A DNA stretch of 20,776 nucleotides, taken from Chara braunii. Its lineage: Eukaryota; Streptophyta; Charophyceae; Charales; Characeae. Each line of letters opens with the position of its first letter. The stretch's first letter is position 1. The translations under genes were made by a program, and so were the position numbers. This document shows, piece after piece, positions 1-9,137 of this stretch. Location of the stretch: contig BFEA01000689.1 of the NCBI GenBank assembly GCA_003427395.1, forward strand, positions 99,608 through 120,383, given 5' to 3'. The notes beneath the pieces are model-generated. The model made no database searches. It was not told where the DNA came from and saw only the letters and a list, made by a program, of their open reading frames with translations.

Positions 1-89
<89 letters not shown>
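1..89. repeat. Compound microsatellite (TC)n(AC)n
   Basis: Bases 1-44 are uninterrupted TC dinucleotides and bases 45-89 are AC dinucleotides. The tract starts at the window edge, so its true length is unknown. Confidence 0.98.
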
Positions 90-93
<4 letters not shown>

Positions 94-104
94 CTATGCA
101 TAGG

Positions 105-177
105 AAAGAAGTCTCATGGTAGAATAATTCATTGAAATAGTAGAAGGAAAGAATTCTCATGGAAGAACAATTTATTT
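105..177. repeat. Imperfect 41-bp direct duplication
   Basis: Two consecutive segments share the pattern GGAAAGAA(G/T)TCTCATGG followed by AGAA-AATT-ATT, offset by 41 bases. Just before them, at 95-104, is the perfect palindrome CTATGCATAG. The function is unknown. The palindrome lies on the 3' side of the Helitron coding strand, but I could not match it to a Helitron 3' terminus. Confidence 0.6.
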
Positions 178-182
178 ACAGT

Positions 183-1437
183 CCACAAATGTGCGGTATG
201 TGTCCAGTGCACTTATGTAGAGGCGAGAAGTTGGAGCCGCATCGTGATGTGATTGTTGTAGACAGGTTTCTTGCATGTAACTGAGAGTCGATGCAGGCTT
301 GATATGTCCTTTTCGAGGTAGCGGGTGATGGTCGAATGGAAGTCGGTGAAGTCCATATGTGACTTATGCATGCTTGAGGAAGAGGAACTTCGATCATAGT
401 TTCCAATTAGGCAATGCAGTCACGTCGAATGTTCACCGTGTAGGTGCTCCTTGGGCTTGGAGTAGTGCGATGGCTCGTCGTATGATATCCGCCCTGAAAG
501 TGGGAAAGAGAGGGAGGGAACACTGTGTTTCGCAATGGTGAAGGAAGATGAGGTCGTTTAGGTATTCTCATACGCGAGGTGGGTGAGAGATGTTGTAGAT
601 GTGGAAGGTATGGCATGATGCGAGGAGGTCGTGAATGAGGGCGGCGACTCTTGTTGCACCCCATGGTTCCAGCGGAAGCCACCAAAGGGGGTCGGCTTCA
701 TGAGGCGCATGGAGTTGTAATGGGGATTGGCATGGTGGCAGAGCGTTTGCAATGAAAGAGTGTGTATGATATGCGGTAGTGACACGTTCATGTTGGTAAA
801 TCAGCAGGCTCGCTAGACGAAGCGTCTCTTATTGTGGGTGAGGTGTTCTTGGAGAGCGAGTACGGCTGTAGTGATCATTGATAAGTTTGAGGAGGAATAT
901 TTTTGCGCACTGAAATTGGATGTTGATGTTGGTGGAGGGGTCATGGCGTTGTAGAGATTGCATTCGGTTTTGTTTGTAGAGGGAGAAGAAATCATACAGA
1001 TGCGGTATAAATGCAGCATGATCAATTGTGAGGAAGTTTTCCCATAATATTTGGGTAATGATGTCTTCAACGTTGTCTTTATTTAGTAATTGGAGTTAGT
1101 CATACCATCTGACGAAGTCGGTAATGGAAGCGGTGTGTGAAAAAGTGCAAGGATTGACCAATGTGGAGGGAGGGTGAAAATAATGAGGAGTAGACAACGA
1201 AGTTGTAGGGTCAACAATTGTGAAAGTGGTCAAAGGAGCAGATTGGGGATTGATTGAAGACAAGTAAATACTTGTGAGTGTTGTTGTAGGGTGGTGTGAG
1301 GAGGAGGTAGGAGAGCGCAGTGCAATTTGTGTGAGAATATCATCATCGAGATCAATTTGTGACAAAGTTGACAGATGTTTCTGGCAAGGCAACCGTAGCA
1401 GCGAGAACAATTGTTGCAAAAATGGAGGTAGTAGCAG
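183..1437 (-). pseudogene. Decayed unrecognised protein-coding frame downstream of the Helitron helicase
   Basis: On the minus strand a single frame runs from about 1437 to 394 with only four internal stops in about 348 codons: TAA at 1096-1098, TAA at 829-831, TGA at 568-570 and TGA at 433-435. A TGA at 394-396 closes it. Protein-like sequence then continues in another frame to about 190, for example DFHSTITRYLEKDISSL. The part between 1096 and 396 reads like a folded protein, with alternating hydrophobic and charged stretches such as VAALIHDLLASCHTF and RADIIRRAIALLQAQ. The first 100 residues are rich in Ser, Thr and Pro. I do not recognise a family. It follows the helicase gene on the same strand, so it could be a second Helitron ORF, a captured host gene, or an older neighbouring gene. 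The pyrimidine-rich strand lowers stop frequency and weakens the case somewhat. Confidence 0.5.
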
Positions 1438-1609
1438 TTACAAATGTCGATGTAGATGCGCTTGTAGATACTATTGCAGGTTCAAAAGATGAACTTGTTG
1501 ATAATGACGACTTCATTTTTTGGTGCGACGTCATGTTTTGGGGGAGACCTGTTGGGACGACAAAGAGAGAACGCCGTTAAATGTCAAGATGGGGAATTTA
1601 AGTGATAAT

Positions 1610-4600
1610 TTATTTGTAGATTATATCAGCATTTTGGGCATTGTTGGCGGGGAGGGAGTAGCGAATATGTGATAGGTCACCCACCTTTGATGTAGCAACG
1701 TAAAGTTGGTCGTGTGTGAACAGTGTCTGTTGGAGGTTGACACCAACATGTTTAATTGATTGCCCTTGGGATTTATTTATAGTGATCGAGAAAGCAGGTC
1801 GAATAGGGAATTTACGTTTTTCTCAAGGGAAAGGGTAAGTTTGATCAGTGACTGTCAGAAGAATTCGCGGGAGGAAAACAGATCGGAGCGAAGGGAGAAT
1901 GCGCACATGCAGAAGTTTGTTGTTCATGACGGAATCGATTATCAATCGTGTGTCATTGCATAGACTGTTTCGCATGACAATGTTTCGTAGGAGAATAACT
2001 GGTATACCTTGTTTAATATGAACGACATGGGAAGGAAAAAATGGGATGTCAATTGCATTAAGGGCATCAATAGGTACATCCGGGTAATTTTGATTGGGAA
2101 GGAGTGTGTTAGCGTTGAGGCATGTGATAAAATTTTCAAGGAATTGTTCAAGGATTATTGAATTGATTGTAAACACCGTTCTGTTTTTTTCGTGCGAGAA
2201 TGAAGCGTTCAGCGAGCCAAAGTAGCCTGCAAGAGTTTGTTTGCAGGTCTGGGAATGTCCAAGCTATAAGTTGTTATGTTCCTTCATATAGGCATAGATG
2301 AGGTAAGAGTTCGATGATGGGATGTTCGATGTGAGGGAAGGGTGGAATGTCACCGTTTTTGAATGTGAGAAGCCATGTAGAGTATTCATAACCTTTAGGT
2401 GTGTTAATCTGGGTGAGCATGCACATATTTTGTGAGAGATGCATCGTTTCAAAATATTCCCAAAGTGTTGATGACTTTATGTATGCATCCACAATTTGTG
2501 CATGTGTCCCCTTTGTAATGACACGTAGTATTTGGTGAAAGTCGTCTGTAAGAACAACAATATTTCCGCCAAAAATTGAGGTTGAAAAACATATGTCACG
2601 AAGGGTACGATCAAGCGCCTCGATATGAAGTTTGTGCGTAATTGGTACTTCATCCCAAATGATAACATTTATCATTCGTATTAGTTGTGCTAGTGCAGAT
2701 TGTTTTGGAATATCGAGTGTAGAGGTCGCGACTGGGGTAAGAGGTGTTTTGAATCGAGAGTTAAATGTTCGGACGCCGGTTTAAAGTGTTGATGCGATTC
2801 CGCTTGATGCCACAGCAAGTGCGACACGGTTTTGATTCCGAATATATGCGAGAATAGTATTGAAACAGACTGTTTTTCTTGTTCTTGCAGGGCCATTAAC
2901 AAAAAGACATAGTGGTTCACTATTGTCTGCGGCATTTCTCACTCGAGTGAAGATAGCACGTTGGGATGGGTGGAGGAGTGGTAAATTTGTGTCTTATATT
3001 TTTTGGAGTGTTTCTTTATCATAGGAGGTTTCACCTTTAATAATTTGTGGAATGTCATAGCGACGGGGTCGTTTAGCCAAAGCGTTTGCAACATTTAAGT
3101 CATCAATGGGTGAGCGAATTAGGCCAACATCTTCGAGTTGTTTACCTTCTTTTTGTAGACTGTTATCGACATCAAGAAAGACCATGGTTTTGATGAGGGG
3201 GAGAGAGACGTGTGCATTATGAAGGTCTCTTTGAAAATTGTTTATCATTTGTTGTCAATGTGTTTCAAACAGTTCGGCATGATCAGCAGGTGCACAGTGC
3301 AAAAGTATGCGAACAAATAAGTCTTGAACCATCACAGAAGAAGCAGTAAAGATTGCATTCTGTAGGACAACATCAAATTACGTATTATCGTTGAGTTGGT
3401 CAAATGCACGACATGCTGATTGATATGTTGGGTGAATTACGTTAGAAACAGTTCCTAGGCTCTCAAACGACATGGCTCATCGGGAATGGGGTGACAAAAT
3501 AAGCATTCGGAGATAAAAAGTGTCAACTGCATTTGGGTGAATAATGTATATTCGTCCAATTGTGTTTGTTTTCCGTTGTTGCAATATTCATTTTTTTTTT
3601 TAATATCAGAATTGTTGGATCATATCTTTGTACAAAGATTTTATTTATTGGACAATACTAACATGTGCAGCGTTCCATTTAAACCACGTGGTAAGTTCGA
3701 TTTCAGGTAGAGGCAATTTTTTTGAAAAATGTTGAGTATTCCTTGGTCGAAAATAAACTCGTTGTTTATTTTTAGCATGTACAAGTAGTGCAGAAACGGT
3801 TGGATATCGTTCCAAAAAAAGAAAAATCAAAGACTCGAACATGATTCGACTACATCGATCGTCCGCATGTCTTTGAATTTTTGAATTTCATCATTAACAT
3901 ATATCATTTCGTCCACCATAGCTCGATCCGGGTCTTTCATAATGTATTCAAACATATACCGGTAAGAGGCGGTGGAGACACCAATTTCGACGTTCAGATG
4001 ATAGCGATAACGTAAGAGGAGGAAGGGGTTGTAGGGCACAAATTTCATCGTTTTCACGTACAACAACTGTTCCTCCATTGTCTCTTGCACGACGACGGTA
4101 TATTGGATAGTTTGTTTTTTCATTCCACGTGGTGCGGTCTTATAATTCTTTTGGGAGTGATGTGCGCAGCGATCATTGCTCATGCAGGGAGCTTGCATAT
4201 TGAAGGAACCACATGAGTTGTGTATCATGTATGTTACCACAAGTTCGCGGAGGACCAGGTTTTGACGAATTTCAGCCCAAACTATAAAATTTATTTGTTA
4301 ATGTGTTGAAATTTTATATTCATTACTAAATGTGCATGCGGGAGACCGCACTTTTGAAATTTTATGACATATATATATGCTGCAGTTGGACCAAATATGT
4401 GTGTATCATGAATGTCGTGAATGAGTTGTTGCAAATATCCTTTGAAAACACGGGTGATGAAGTCTGGTCTATCAGTCGGTTGTTGGTGAAGAAATAAATG
4501 TTGTTTAATTTCTGGTTAATGCGAATTGTAAGTGATTGTGATAAAAAAATCCAGGGGACCATATTCTTTGACGGCCACCATAAAATCCTGATATTGTGGA

Positions 4601-5877
4601 TGTATATCTCGTAGGCCGTCGATAAATGTGGCAGGTAGAATAATACGTTGACCAACATTTTCATGGTTATCATATTGTATAAGGTGGTCATGAATATTTT
4701 GATAGAGTTTAACGTGAATTTCAGTTTGATGGAGCCTATTGTATAATAATCGATCGTTTTCTATCTTTGCGAATGTCATGCATACGTATTCGTGGAGTTA
4801 TCATGACGCTCGAAATATTGTTGTTCTTTCGGTGTTTCGGGTATTAAGATAGAAGGCATAAAACTCTCATGCGGTGATTTGTTGTGCAGAAAAGTTTTGT
4901 TCGTCATCGGTTTCGAGTGCCCAGCCATCTCCACCTGATGGGAATAAAAGAACAGAATGTAGAGGATCGAAACCACGGTTGGTTTCATGAATTTGGACAA
5001 TACCTGCACCGCGTCGATATATGATAATCTCGCGATTTGATGGTTAGTCGTGCATAAGCAAACAAAGTTCTAGAATACCTTTAGGCCTATTGTATATTCG
5101 TTCATGTTCCTCAATTGGTCGTGCATCGGAATCGATCACAATATGTCGTTCAGGAATCATTTCGTCAGGAAGTTCGAAAACAGTTCTGAAACCTCGCACC
5201 TAACGATTACATTCAATAAGAAGGTGGTGAAGCTTTCACAAAAGACGTTTAATTTGTTGGACCGTTGTGAGCAGGATTTCGTGCGGGAGATTAAATTTAG
5301 TCAATCGTATGGCAGTGATATCATATTCATCATGTGGGTCGTATATGTATAGTTGTGTAAAAGCGCACTCATGACCGACATCTTGTATAAGCGGTCCGAG
5401 GTTTTGCCGCAGTTGACCAACAATTCTCACCATTCCAGTCCAAGCTCCCGGAGGAGGTTGCGGTTCTCGGGCAACTTGTGACGCAAGTGCAAATGCGTTA
5501 TTGAATTGTCGTGCACGTGAGCGAAGTAATCTTGCTTGCAGTGTGTCAATTTCACATAAACGAAGAATTTGATCAGCAGGTGTGCTGACTAGTGAATATT
5601 GTCAGAGTGGTGCATGTATTTTGTCTTTTCGGCAATAAAGATTTATCCAGGTGTGCTCGTGTGGCCATTTTTGTGTAGCGCAATATGTGCATAGTGCTCT
5701 ATTTCCGAGAGCACATATATCAGTCGATATATCTCGTACAATGACTGATGCGGTATGTTATCGAGCAATGTTTCGTCAGATAGAATGATGGTCAATGTGC
5801 GATTGTCTGTATCGGCGGCAACATTTAGTGTTTGCATTTCGAGCTCTTCGTGCAATAGCGTGTGATGATTCGCCTGT
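1610..5877 (-). pseudogene. Helitron Rep/PIF1-like helicase transposase, near full length, inactivated
   Basis: Helitron transposases nick and join DNA with an HUH/two-tyrosine Rep domain and unwind it with a PIF1-type helicase. Reading 5' to 3' on the minus strand, I see: a Cys/His segment (5691-5610, CTYCATQKWPHEHTW); a segment near 5560-5240 containing HECAFTQLYIYDPHDEY; FDPLHSVLLFPSGGDGW (about 4971-4920); the N-domain motif ending DFFITITYNS (about 4520); the HUH motif GLPHAH (4347-4330); VPYNP and the two-tyrosine motif YMFEY (3958-3944); TIGRIYIIHPNA (about 3560); Walker A-like GPARTRKT (2894-2871); Walker B IIWDE (about 2663-2649); LLRNIVMRNSLCNDTRLI (near 2070); and the C-terminal NKSQGQ (1777-1760) and LYVATSKV. 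About 1,420 codons span the remnant, close to the usual size. The frame changes near 4300, near 3860 and at a T7 run (2184-2190). About twenty stops are present, including 2994, 2274 and 1823. It cannot make a full protein. C-terminal similarity may continue a few codons past the TAA at 1610. Confidence 0.93.
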
Positions 5878-5915
5878 GGAGAGGAAACGAAAGAGGGGCA
5901 AAGATAAAAGTTACG
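5875..5915 (-). promoter_or_regulatory. 3' splice acceptor-like site at the 5' edge of the Helitron frame
   Basis: On the minus strand a long C/T-rich tract (about 5915-5880) ends in CCACAG at about 5877. The Helitron-like reading frame is open from this point, with an Arg-rich stretch (RRARNANTKCCRRYRQ). This resembles a polypyrimidine tract plus AG acceptor, so an upstream 5' exon is possible. I could not find a convincing donor, so the call is tentative. Confidence 0.3.
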
Positions 5916-6339
5916 CAAACCACAAAGAAAACAGAAAACAAAATCATATGGTAGGATAGTTAGAAGATGAAAATGATACACAAAATACACATATGCCACT
6001 TAGAACCGTGCAATAGAACTGAATTTGAAAATTGACACATTGTAGCACCCGACATAGAGGTCGACGAAGCGGGTGTGCACATTCGTGGCGGAGGAGGTAC
6101 TTTTGCAAGAGAAGAGAGTTTCCACAAAAAACAAAGTTAAAAAAAAAAAACAAAGGGAACAATTGGTGGTGGGCAATTTTCTGCATCAGCTTATATTGAG
6201 AAAATTGAATATGTTTTTTTTCCCCCCCTCAAGTTTCTATATATATATCCAACCAGAAATCGGGTTTGAATGGTGGCAGTGAAAGGGGAGAAAAACCAAT
6301 GGAGGAAAAAAAAAATGATATGAAGGATTTCTCGGATTT
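5916..6339. other. No gene recognised; probable Helitron 5' flank
   Basis: This AT-rich stretch holds A-runs (for example 6138-6149) and only short frames without recognisable motifs. If the Helitron had complete ends, its 5' terminus (TC on the minus strand) should lie here or further right. I could not identify it. Confidence 0.4.
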
Positions 6340-6870
6340 TGCCATAAAATGTGTAGCATGGGTGAGAGTTCGAGTTCCATTTTAGTAAAATGGGGAAAAA
6401 AAAACAAAAAGAACTAGGCTACCAGAGTGATCCGGGATTACTTGCCCGACTGGGCAAAAAAAAAAAAATATATATATTTTTTATTTCAAATTTAATAACG
6501 AATTTCAATGTGATCCCGAGTTTTTTTTGTAGGGCTCTCCACCCGGGACCTGGGGGGCCCGACTGGTAGTCTAGAAAAAGAGGACAAAACGATTCTGTGG
6601 ACGTGAAAGCAACTGATACAAAATTCGTGGCAGAGGTTCGTGGCCTGCAATTGACCCCCCCCCCAAAAAAAAAGATATATAACATCAACGGTTTCAACGT
6701 GAAAGTAGGTGGATGCAAAATCTGTAGCACAGGTGAAAGTTCGAGTTACATTTTAAGAAAATGAAAAAAAAAAACAAAAAAAAACAGTAATAATCGTTTG
6801 GATATAAAAGCATGTGGATACAAAATTTGTAGCAGAGGTTCATCGTCTATAATCGAAGTCCTTTCCTCCG
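6340..6870. repeat. A-rich region with a degenerate repeated motif
   Basis: A motif of the form GATACAAAATTTGTAGCAG followed by an AGGTTCG-like core recurs at about 6345-6372, 6615-6645, 6710-6740 and 6826-6846. Two of the copies continue into TTCGAGTT(C/A)CATTTTA and a long A-run (6370-6400 and 6733-6785). The spacing is irregular. The A-runs and motif duplication suggest old mobile-element debris, but I cannot name a family. Confidence 0.5.
6417..6571. mobile_element. Possible small inverted-repeat element with TA flanks
   Basis: GGCTACCAG at 6417-6425 is matched at 6563-6571 by CTGGTAGTC, giving 9-bp inverted ends with one mismatch. Both ends are bordered by TA (6415-6416 and 6572-6573), which could be a target duplication of the Tc1/mariner type. 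The 155-bp interior is A/T-rich and also has CCCGACTGG as a direct repeat. The inverted ends are short, so chance is a real alternative. Confidence 0.3.
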
Positions 6871-6941
6871 AGTCTTCAAAGAAAAAAGAAGGAAAAAAAA
6901 CATGTATCAATTAGAGCTCCCGCCCCCCCCTGCGTGATGTC

Positions 6942-7802
6942 GAGCGCATCGGTCCGGCACCACTCAGAGGTAGCGCGGGACCCTCCCGGCCGCGTCACGC
7001 AGGAGTCAGAGTACACATCCCCGTTGTGGTATATACACGGAGCTTCCGTAAGCTGCTCCGGCCGGGTGCGCCAGCCATACGTCTCGCGAGCCCCTACGAC
7101 AGGACAGGGCCTACGCGAGGCACGACTACCTCCACCTTACGGGAGTTGTCACCTCCCTTCGGTGGGTGTATCCCCGCCGAGCTACCAGTTCACAGTACGA
7201 AAGCTGATCAGCTGCAATCGCAGAGGTGGACCAGCCGAGGGCTTTTCTCGTTCGCTGTAGCATAAGGGGTACGCGTGGTACTACGCCTTTATCGGACCCG
7301 CACGCGAACCGACATCTTGGGGGGTTGAGGTCCCAAGCGCGGCTCGTCGCCGGTCGACTAGGACGTATCCCNGAGCGCATCGGTCCGGCACCACTCAGAG
7401 GTAGCGCGGGACCCTCCCGGCCGCGTCACGCAGGAGTCAGAGTACACATCCCCGTTGTGGTATATACGTGGAGCTTCAGTAAGCCGCTCCGGTCGGGTGC
7501 GCCAACCATACCTCTCGCGAGCCTCTACGACAGGACAGGGCCTACGCGAGGCATGACTACCTCCACCTTACGGGAGCTGTCACCTCCCTTCGGTGGGCGT
7601 ATCCCCGCCGAGCTACCAGTCCACAATACGAAAGTTGATCAGCTGCAATCGCAGAGGTGGACCAGCCGAGGGCGTTTCTCGTTCGCTGTAGCATAAGGGA
7701 TACGCGCGGTACTACGCCTCTATCGGACCCGCACGCGAACCGACATCATGGGGGGCTGAGATCCGAAGCGCGGCTCGTCGCCGGTCGACTAGGACGTATC
7801 CC
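6942..7802. repeat. Two-copy tandem repeat, 431-bp period
   Basis: Copy 1 is 6942-7372 and copy 2 is 7373-7802, both beginning GAGCGCATCGGTCCGGCACC and ending GGACGTATCCC. By eye I count 22 differences (about 95% identity). The first 95 or so bases are identical, and 17 of the 22 changes are transitions. The unit is GC- and CpG-rich and contains CACC-TCCCTTC-GGTG hairpins. Frames open on both strands simply follow the repeat. It could be a subrepeat of a retroelement control region or an intergenic spacer; I saw no rRNA sequence beside it. Confidence 0.92.
7372..7372. other. Single undetermined base (N) at the repeat junction
   Basis: The only N in the window lies exactly between the two 431-bp copies. 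This suggests a joined assembly gap or failed overlap, so the true copy number is uncertain. Confidence 0.85.
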
Positions 7803-8122
7803 ATACGCCATGCGCACACCACTATAAGGTACATAAAAGTAAAGCACACGCACACAAGTATTGAACGACCCAATGGACGTACAATGCGACACACTTCTAG
7901 TCCCTTTGTATCTAACCCATAACTTTACGTAGTGGAAGTCGGTAACTGCCATACGCGAGGTTTAGTATAAGACCGCTCGAACGTAGGATCCATGCATACC
8001 AATTCACTATGCAGCTCCATGTGAGTAACTGTGATGACGACGCATTATGTGGTGCCCATACCCAAATGACCTATTTTGAGCCATGTGGTTGCTTCCGATG
8101 CTCAAGCGTCGGCTGAAGTGCG
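7803..8122. other. No gene recognised
   Basis: Unique-looking sequence after the tandem repeat. No convincing frame, RNA gene or repeat is visible. Confidence 0.5.
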
Positions 8123-8148
8123 CGCTAAGGGGAGGTAACCCCTTAGCG
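8123..8148. other. Perfect 10-bp hairpin
   Basis: CGCTAAGGGG (8123-8132) pairs fully with CCCCTTAGCG (8139-8148) around the 6-nt loop AGGTAA. Outside it, TGCG and CGCA can add four pairs if two G residues bulge. It could be a structured RNA element or a cruciform. A bacterial-type terminator is unlikely in this context, and no T-run follows. Confidence 0.75.
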
Positions 8149-8170
8149 GGCGCAAAACCGGCTTGAGGGC

Positions 8171-8217
8171 CTTACCGCCTTCTGCACCCTGAGGTGTCCC
8201 AAAGGGTGCGAGGTAAG
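8171..8217. other. Two-tier hairpin
   Basis: CTTACC (8171-8176) pairs with GGTAAG (8212-8217). Inside it, GCACCCT (8184-8190) pairs with AGGGTGC (8203-8209). The element sits 23 bases after the 10-bp hairpin, so the two form a compact structured block upstream of the TATA-like box. Confidence 0.6.
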
Positions 8218-8343
8218 ACGGTCCCTGGGGTAGGAAGGAATTTGGAGCGGTGGTGAGTTGTCCGGCGCATTACCAGCGACATGCTGACCCTTCCGCCCGG
8301 AACTTTATCGTTCCACCAAAACAAATCCCAACAAGGAAACATA

Positions 8344-8353
8344 TATATAAATA
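8344..8353 (+). promoter_or_regulatory. TATA-box-like sequence TATATAAATA
   Basis: TATATAAATA followed by GAGGGG matches the eukaryotic TATA consensus well. Transcription would start about 25-35 bases downstream and run rightwards into the hairpin-rich region. No coding frame follows, so if active it would drive a noncoding or retroelement transcript. An AATAAA at about 8751-8756 could act as a polyadenylation signal. AT-rich matches like this also arise by chance. Confidence 0.35.
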
Positions 8354-8411
8354 GAGGGGTCGTTCCCTCCTTTATATTCATTCCAACCCTGAACTAGGTC
8401 CTTGGCACGAG

Positions 8412-8424
8412 GACCCTTCGGGTC
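8412..8424. other. Small hairpin GACCC-TTC-GGGTC
   Basis: A perfect 5-bp stem with a 3-nt loop, about 60 bases downstream of the TATA-like box. It could be folded in a transcript from there. A stem this short is expected by chance in several places. Confidence 0.4.
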
Positions 8425-8842
8425 ACACAAGTACCATGAATAGGTACACATACATACATATATACACACATATATGCACATATGGGAATAAACGTGTGAC
8501 GATCACATCTCACAATTACAGTGGGTCTCCTGATGCACATATATAAGATCGCAGGGCAGTCCAATCCAATAATCCAAGCCCCAGAACATACCTGCAATCA
8601 CATCAAAGAGTCAAGCAAAATTTCATACACTACACGGAGTCAACTCCAACCAATCTCTATGCTCATACCCTTTGCCCCAGCCATGCAAGCCCCAACCTCC
8701 AACCAACCAACCTTAAGTAGATACTCAGTACCTTAGTTAAATGGCCATTCAATAAAAGTCCGGGTGAAACCTTAACAAAACAGAGAAGATCACCAGGGTT
8801 GAAGCCTCTTTAGGTTGAGTAAGGAGAGTGGGTTGAGGTTGA
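8425..8842. other. No gene recognised; CA/AT-rich stretch
   Basis: It contains an alternating ATAC/ATAT stretch near 8449-8480 and a C/A-rich segment (8570-8735) whose only frame looks like composition bias. AATAAA occurs at about 8751-8756. Confidence 0.4.
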
Positions 8843-8910
8843 GTCGTAAACCGACGAGTCGGCAACCGACCTGTTATCTGTGATAACAGAAAGTGATCCT
8901 TGCAGGATCA
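8843..8910. other. Four consecutive hairpins
   Basis: Within 68 bases lie GTCG-TAAAC-CGAC (8843-8855), GTCGG-CAA-CCGAC (8858-8870), CTGTTATC-TGT-GATAACAG (8871-8889, 8-bp stem) and TGATCCT-TGC-AGGATCA (8894-8910, 7-bp stem). The stems are perfect, abut almost without spacers and have short loops. A further GGAGG-ATAA-CCTCC follows at 9001-9014. This density suggests a structured RNA or single-stranded DNA segment. There is no coding frame through it. Confidence 0.7.
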
Positions 8911-9137
8911 AACTGAGTCTAGTCTACGTCCGGAAGCGTACTGATCAAAGAGACATGTGACACAAGACAGACCAATTCCAAACTAAGTCTATACGCTCAG
9001 GGAGGATAACCTCCATGTCATAATCTGACTCAATTCACCCTCTTAACTAAGTCTAAGTCTACCTCTAGCCAGTGCCCGACAGAAGACAGATCTTGTCATA
9101 ACCTCTCCTACCTGTGCCGCCACCTGTTCAAATAGAT

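Noticed and set aside
95-104. CTATGCATAG palindrome as the Helitron 3' terminal hairpin
   Set aside because: It has no loop, and no CTRR end follows at the expected distance on the minus strand.
1610-5877. Genetic code with TAA/TAG as Gln explaining the Helitron stops
   Set aside because: About half of the internal stops are TGA, and frameshifts are also present, so plain decay is the simpler explanation here. The idea is kept only as an alternative for the gag-like frame.
6934-7696. Plus-strand frames of 108 and 156 codons across the 431-bp repeats
   Set aside because: They follow the repeat period, overlap frames on the other strand, cross the N, and have no recognisable domain.
6942-7802. 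Ribosomal RNA intergenic spacer
   Set aside because: The repeat length and GC content would fit, but no 18S, 5.8S, 28S or 5S sequence was recognised nearby.
8500-8540. Primer-binding site of an LTR retrotransposon (GTGGGTCTCC)
   Set aside because: It does not match the 3' end of a familiar plant primer tRNA, and no paired LTRs could be found in the window.
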